This document shows positions 14,616 to 17,683 of a stretch of 17,683 nucleotides of DNA, piece by piece. The stretch lies in assembly GCA_947374535.1 (NCBI GenBank), contig CANCCJ010000048.1, forward strand, positions 1-17,683, in the 5' to 3' direction. The stretch comes from Comamonadaceae bacterium (GTDB lineage Bacteria; Pseudomonadota; Gammaproteobacteria; Burkholderiales; Burkholderiaceae). Under the pieces are notes generated by a model. That model saw nothing but the letters and a program-made list of their open reading frames with translations. It was not told the DNA's origin and ran no database searches. Every line of letters begins with the position of its first letter. Positions within the stretch are counted from its first letter, which is position 1. Both the position numbers and the translations under genes were made by a program.

Positions 14616-17201
14616 TTAGATCAAGTGGAACGCTGCAGCGTCCAATGTCGTGACACCAGTCAAGTGGATGTAGAAATCACTCACACCATCACCTGTGTTG
14701 TCAACATACAGGTTGCTATTGGTCGCGTCCAGTGCCACAACCACAGTGTTTGCATCCTTGTTGGTCGCCAAGTAGGTTGAAGCATCTGCTGCACTGTTGA
14801 GAACACCCACTTTCACACCACCAGTACCTGCACCAGCTTGAGCGAATTCCAAGATATCGCCATTGACCTTGGTGGCGGTTGACACGGCACCTGTACTGTC
14901 TGCTGCGCCGTTTGTGCCATTACCCACCGTGTTGGCTTTGAAGTCCGTGATGGTGTCAAAGGTACCTGAACCGATGGGCGAAGAGCTTGCACCGAAGATG
15001 AAAGTGTCGTTGCCACCGTTGCCAGTCAAGGTGTCGCCGCCCAAACCGCTGGTGATGGTGTCAGCTTTCGCTGTACCAGTGATGCTCAAAGCTGAGGAGC
15101 TTGCAGCGGACAAAGACGCATCAATCGTGACACCGGCTGTGTTGGACGAGGCATCGATGGTCGCCAACTTGGTCATCGCTGCAGCGGTGCTAAATTTGAA
15201 GGCTTGATCACCGCCTACCGTCAACTTGACCAACGCAGTGTCTGTCAAAGCCAAGGTGTTCGTAACGCTATCCGCCTTGTTGCCGGTTGCACCTAAGAAG
15301 GCACTTGTCGCAGAGTCCGCAACACTTGTACCAATTACACCGGTACCTGTAGAGGTGACCACGAGGTTTTCAATCTTGCTTGCATCCACAGTTTCCGTCA
15401 CTAGTGCAACGGTGCTGGTGCTGTTGTTGTTTTCGATGTAGTTAGCGTTCAGGACCAAGTTCAACGTGTCTGCCGATGTATCGGTTTTGAATGCCACGCT
15501 CAACTTACCAGCGGCAGCTGTCGCGGCAGTTGTGTAAGCAGTTGCCCCCAAATCTCCAGCAAGCGTCACTGAAGAGCCGGCTGCCAAATTCGTGACAGTT
15601 GCATTCTTTGTGTTGTTACCGGTTACACCGGCTGCCGCAACAAAACTGCCAATTCCTGAAATAACAGAGACATCAAAAGTAGCTGCATCCTCCAAGGCAT
15701 CTGTGATCTTCAAAACTTCGAAGTTCGTGATCTTTGCGAGTTGGGCGGTTGTCAGCGCTGTCACTGATGTATAGGTTGTTGCTGTCGCGGCCAGTGTGTC
15801 CGTGCCATCGCCACCATTGAGTGTGGCACCGCCTGTTGGTACAGCGCCCAGAGTCAGCGAGTCGTCACCCGCACCTAAGTCAACACTGGATGTTGCCGCC
15901 GCGGCAGAAGACAAAGTGACTTTATCGTTGCCAGCCCCGGAAGTGAGGGTGGTCAGATTGGCCCCCGTCACTGTCAAGGTGTCAGCGCCAGCGCCAGTCG
16001 TCACAACCAAGCTAGATGCGGTGCTGCCAGCAGTACTCAATTTGACGCCCCCGTCCCCGACGGTCACGGTCTTCACAGCAGTCAAGGCAGCACCTGTCAG
16101 ATCCACAGAGCCGGTACCTGTCACAGTCAATGCGGTTGCAGAGCCTGCACCATCGGTCAATTTGATGGTGTTCGCGCCCGTCGCCGCAATACTGACCGTT
16201 GTTGCAACGGTATTGGTACCTGTGGTGTCCTTCACTTCTACATTCGACGCATTGGTCGTCAGATTCAGGGTTGTGGCTTTGGATGCCACAGTTGCTCCTA
16301 ATTCAACGGCAATTTGGTTTGTTGACGTGCCAGCTGTGTCGAGGTTGAGAGCCAAGGTTGTCGCTGTGGATTTGTCAAAGCTTACTGCCTTATTTTGATT
16401 CTTCACCCCCAATGTGGCCACACCACCAACGACATTCGCGCCACCAGCTAAAGTGCTATTCGCGACTGTCAAGCTCGTGACACCGCTTGAAGAAGTTAAG
16501 TCCAAGGCGCTTGCAGCGTTTGTGATGCGTAAGACAACGTTTTCAATGCTGTTCAATGAAGGAACAACGACTGCGCCTCCATTCAATGTGACATTCAGTG
16601 TGTCATTGCCGTCGCCGCCCGTCAGTTGGTCAACTGACAGCAAGCTGTCTTTCAAAGTTCCATCAGAAGTGGCGACAACAGGTGCGTTGAACGTGTCATT
16701 GCCCGCGCTACCTGTCAGCATGTCTTGACCGGCCGTCAAGGTGAACACTTGTGCAACTGATCCTGCACCTGCCGCCAATGTGACGTTGTCAGCGCCTGTG
16801 TAAGACGCTGCACCTGCCACTTTCGCCCTCCAAGCGGCAGCGGCGGCGCCATACACGGCGTCGGAGTCAGGGATGGTGGCAATCTTGTTCAAGGCGCTTT
16901 GAACGGCTTCGCCACGGGCCGAGGCAGGGGCTGCATTGAGTGTGGCGACCAAGTAGGTCTTGGCGTCGGTGGCTACCACGCCGGTCAAGCCGAGGTTGGC
17001 GACCATCAGGTCTGCCACTTGCGTGGTGGTCAAGCTGCCAAAGCTCAAGGCAAAGTAGCTGTTGAGGGCTTTGCTCAGACCGCCGATTTGGGTGATGTCA
17101 GCTTGCACTTGGGCCATGGTGTTGGTGCCGACTTGCACGCCGTACAAGGCCATGGCGAATTGCTGGACCTGTGAGGCATTGGTGGGGAGAAATGTTGCCA
17201 T
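14616..17201 (-). CDS. RTX/S-layer-like secreted surface protein, complete
   Basis: The start is the ATG at 17201 (MATFLPTNAS), preceded by AAGGAA 9 nt upstream; upstream in-frame codons to 17357 read as a non-conserved, Cys-containing extension and are rejected. The 861-residue protein has no cysteine, one tryptophan, and is dominated by Ala, Thr, Val, Ser and Gly. Order: helical N-terminal domain (1-135), RTX-type Gly/Asp motifs at 163-171 (GSAGNDT), 194-202 (TGGDGNDTL), 402-409, 420-427, 442-449, 462-470 and 718-733 (GLGGDTLTGNGGNDT), separated by long repetitive beta-strand stretches, and a C-terminus (830-861) with DNTGDGVSDFYIHLTGVTTL typical of type I secreted proteins. It is probably exported and anchored on the surface as an S-layer or adhesin-like array, with Ca2+ bound by the RTX turns (inferred). 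It is paralogous to the protein at 1-2831. No secretion ABC transporter gene is visible in the window. Confidence 0.88.
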   Translation of the reverse strand: MATFLPTNASQVQQFAMALYGVQVGTNTMAQVQADITQIGGLSKALNSYFALSFGSLTTTQVADLMVANLGLTGVVATDAKTYLVATLNAAPASARGEAVQSALNKIATIPDSDAVYGAAAAAWRAKVAGAASYTGADNVTLAAGAGSVAQVFTLTAGQDMLTGSAGNDTFNAPVVATSDGTLKDSLLSVDQLTGGDGNDTLNVTLNGGAVVVPSLNSIENVVLRITNAASALDLTSSSGVTSLTVANSTLAGGANVVGGVATLGVKNQNKAVSFDKSTATTLALNLDTAGTSTNQIAVELGATVASKATTLNLTTNASNVEVKDTTGTNTVATTVSIAATGANTIKLTDGAGSATALTVTGTGSVDLTGAALTAVKTVTVGDGGVKLSTAGSTASSLVVTTGAGADTLTVTGANLTTLTSGAGNDKVTLSSAAAATSSVDLGAGDDSLTLGAVPTGGATLNGGDGTDTLAATATTYTSVTALTTAQLAKITNFEVLKITDALEDAATFDVSVISGIGSFVAAAGVTGNNTKNATVTNLAAGSSVTLAGDLGATAYTTAATAAAGKLSVAFKTDTSADTLNLVLNANYIENNNSTSTVALVTETVDASKIENLVVTSTGTGVIGTSVADSATSAFLGATGNKADSVTNTLALTDTALVKLTVGGDQAFKFSTAAAMTKLATIDASSNTAGVTIDASLSAASSSALSITGTAKADTITSGLGGDTLTGNGGNDTFIFGASSSPIGSGTFDTITDFKANTVGNGTNGAADSTGAVSTATKVNGDILEFAQAGAGTGGVKVGVLNSAADASTYLATNKDANTVVVALDATNSNLYVDNTGDGVSDFYIHLTGVTTLDAAAFHLI

Positions 17202-17210
17202 TTGGTTTTT

Positions 17211-17216
17211 TTCCTT
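17211..17216 (-). promoter_or_regulatory. Ribosome binding site of the second surface-protein gene
   Basis: AAGGAA on the minus strand, 9 nt from the ATG at 17201, flanked by A-rich, unstructured sequence. It decides the start over the longer in-frame extension. Confidence 0.8.
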
Positions 17217-17320
17217 AAAAAAAGGGGGTTGTAAAAAAGTTTCTTTTGCAAAGAAAACCGAGAGAAACACCCTTTGGGGGCATCGCACTCGACACAAAGC
17301 CCTTGCTAAAAGACCTTCAA

Positions 17321-17338
17321 TCGAATACGGGTATCCGA
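17321..17338. repeat. Imperfect 18-bp palindrome in the surface-protein leader
   Basis: Arms TCGAATAC and GTATCCGA around GG, one mismatch. It lies 120 bp upstream of the surface-protein start. It could be an operator or an RNA hairpin in the leader. Confidence 0.35.
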
Positions 17339-17440
17339 ATGTGTTGTTTTTATGCACTCACCATACTTTCAGTAACCCTGAAATAAATATTTAAAATAAA
17401 CGTTATAAATCAACAACTTAGCAGAGTTTCGTATATTTAA

Positions 17441-17460
17441 TAAATCAATATATTGAGTTA
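17441..17460. repeat. 20-bp near-perfect palindrome in AT-rich upstream region
   Basis: The core TCAATATATTGA (17445-17456) is a perfect 12-bp palindrome, extended on both sides with a single mismatch (17444/17457) to 20 bp. It lies between the two divergent genes and is a candidate site for a dimeric regulator. AT-rich composition raises the chance of such a site arising randomly. Confidence 0.35.
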
Positions 17461-17523
17461 ATACAAGATTGCGCGTGTCAATATTCCCGACTTGCTTCAT
17501 GTAAATATTTATAGAGCATATTT

Positions 17524-17553
17524 TTGACTATATGAAACCAATTTAGCTATATA
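17524..17553 (+). promoter_or_regulatory. Possible sigma-70 promoter for the rightmost gene
   Basis: TTGACT (17524-17529) and TATATA (17548-17553) are separated by 18 bp, about 67 bp before the ATG at 17620. The surroundings are AT-rich, so chance matches are likely. Confidence 0.25.
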
Positions 17554-17619
17554 TTAAATGCATGCTAACTAAAGGTAATTCTGTTTAAACTATAAAAGTT
17601 GCCGCTTTTATTGATAAAC

Positions 17620-17683
17620 ATGAGACTTCGCTCACTAATGAACCAAGAACATGTTGACGATTTCTTAAACGCTCCCGTTACCT
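17620..17683 (+). CDS. Possible start of an unrecognised gene, cut by the window edge
   Basis: The frame from ATG 17620 (or the in-frame ATG 17638, reading MNQEHVDDFLNAPVT) is open to the end of the window. It is supported by the return to balanced base composition at this point, a divergent layout with the surface-protein gene, and a possible promoter at 17524. No clear ribosome site is seen. Only about 15-21 residues are visible, so no function can be assigned. Confidence 0.35.
   Translation, partial: MRLRSLMNQEHVDDFLNAPVT

Larger units (their letters stand above)
17202..17619. other. Long AT-rich intergenic/leader region with palindromes
   Basis: No gene of convincing quality was seen here. 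The part near the surface-protein gene (17202-17340) is likely its 5' leader; it holds a small hairpin at 17239-17258 and an 18-bp imperfect palindrome at 17321-17338. From about 17380 to 17620 the sequence is strikingly AT-rich compared with the neighbouring genes. It carries the decamer palindrome TAAATATTTA twice (17384-17393 and 17502-17511) and a 20-bp near-perfect palindrome at 17441-17460. The region must hold the promoter of the minus-strand surface protein and probably one for the gene starting at 17620, but no consensus minus-strand promoter is clear: TTGACA occurs at 17481-17476 (minus) without a good -10 at 16-18 bp. Confidence 0.6.

Noticed and set aside
15796..16398. 200-residue plus-strand open frame inside the second surface-protein gene
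   Set aside because: Low-complexity Val/Ala/Pro reading of the antisense of Ala/Thr repeats; no ribosome site and no domain.
17202..17357. 52-residue N-terminal extension of the second surface protein
   Set aside because: It contains cysteines and no paralogue match, while the ATG at 17201 has an ideal ribosome site and matches the conserved N-terminus style.
17476..17481. Minus-strand TTGACA as -35 of the surface-protein promoter
   Set aside because: No acceptable -10 hexamer lies 16-18 bp downstream; kept only as a remark in the intergenic entry.
1..17683. CRISPR array, tRNA, rRNA, integrase or insertion sequence
   Set aside because: No regularly spaced repeats, cloverleaf-like sequence, transposase motif or terminal inverted repeats with target duplication were found by eye.

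Overview
The window looks like a chromosomal segment of a betaproteobacterium, most probably a freshwater Burkholderiales/Comamonadaceae-type organism. This is an inference from the style of the two large surface proteins, the moderately GC-rich coding DNA and the gene families present; no rRNA or housekeeping marker is available to confirm it. There is no tRNA, rRNA, CRISPR array, insertion sequence or integrase.

Layout: (1) 1-2831 (+) is the 3' part of a gene for a large, acidic, cysteine-free RTX/S-layer-like secreted protein that is cut off by the left window edge, followed by a strong intrinsic terminator. (2) 2911-12952 (+) is a tightly packed run of six genes: a GT4 glycosyltransferase fused to a sulfotransferase-like P-loop domain; a cyanophycin-synthetase-like ATP-grasp ligase; an alkaline-phosphatase-superfamily protein; a second GT4 glycosyltransferase; a second, divergent cyanophycin-synthetase-like ATP-grasp ligase; and an acyl/aryl-adenylate-forming (ANL) ligase. 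Two junctions are ATGA overlaps and the other gaps are 3-36 nt. (3) 12977-13690 (+) is an FkbM-type methyltransferase that probably belongs to the same unit. (4) 13692-14420 (-) is a GT-A-like glycosyltransferase, convergent with it, with a single base between the stop codons. (5) 14616-17201 (-) is a second, complete cysteine-free RTX/S-layer-like protein, followed by two hairpins, the distal one being a terminator. (6) 17202-17619 is an AT-rich regulatory region with several palindromes, and a possible gene starts at 17620 and runs off the right edge.

The two surface-protein genes face each other and share an N-terminal helical domain, an RTX/'SIENVV' module and a type I secretion-like C-terminus. 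Between them lies a set of enzymes that could build a decorated cell-surface product: two glycosyltransferases on the + strand and one on the - strand, a sulfotransferase-like domain, a methyltransferase, a phosphatase-like protein, an adenylating enzyme and two amide-bond-forming ligases. The most unusual element is the pair of short cyanophycin-synthetase relatives. Each keeps the ATP-grasp half with its metal-binding residues, but keeps only a colinear, P-loop-less remnant of the Mur-ligase half. I infer a surface glycan or glycopeptide assembly or surface-protein-modification locus that does not fit a standard cyanophycin, capsule or LPS operon. The product cannot be read from the sequence.
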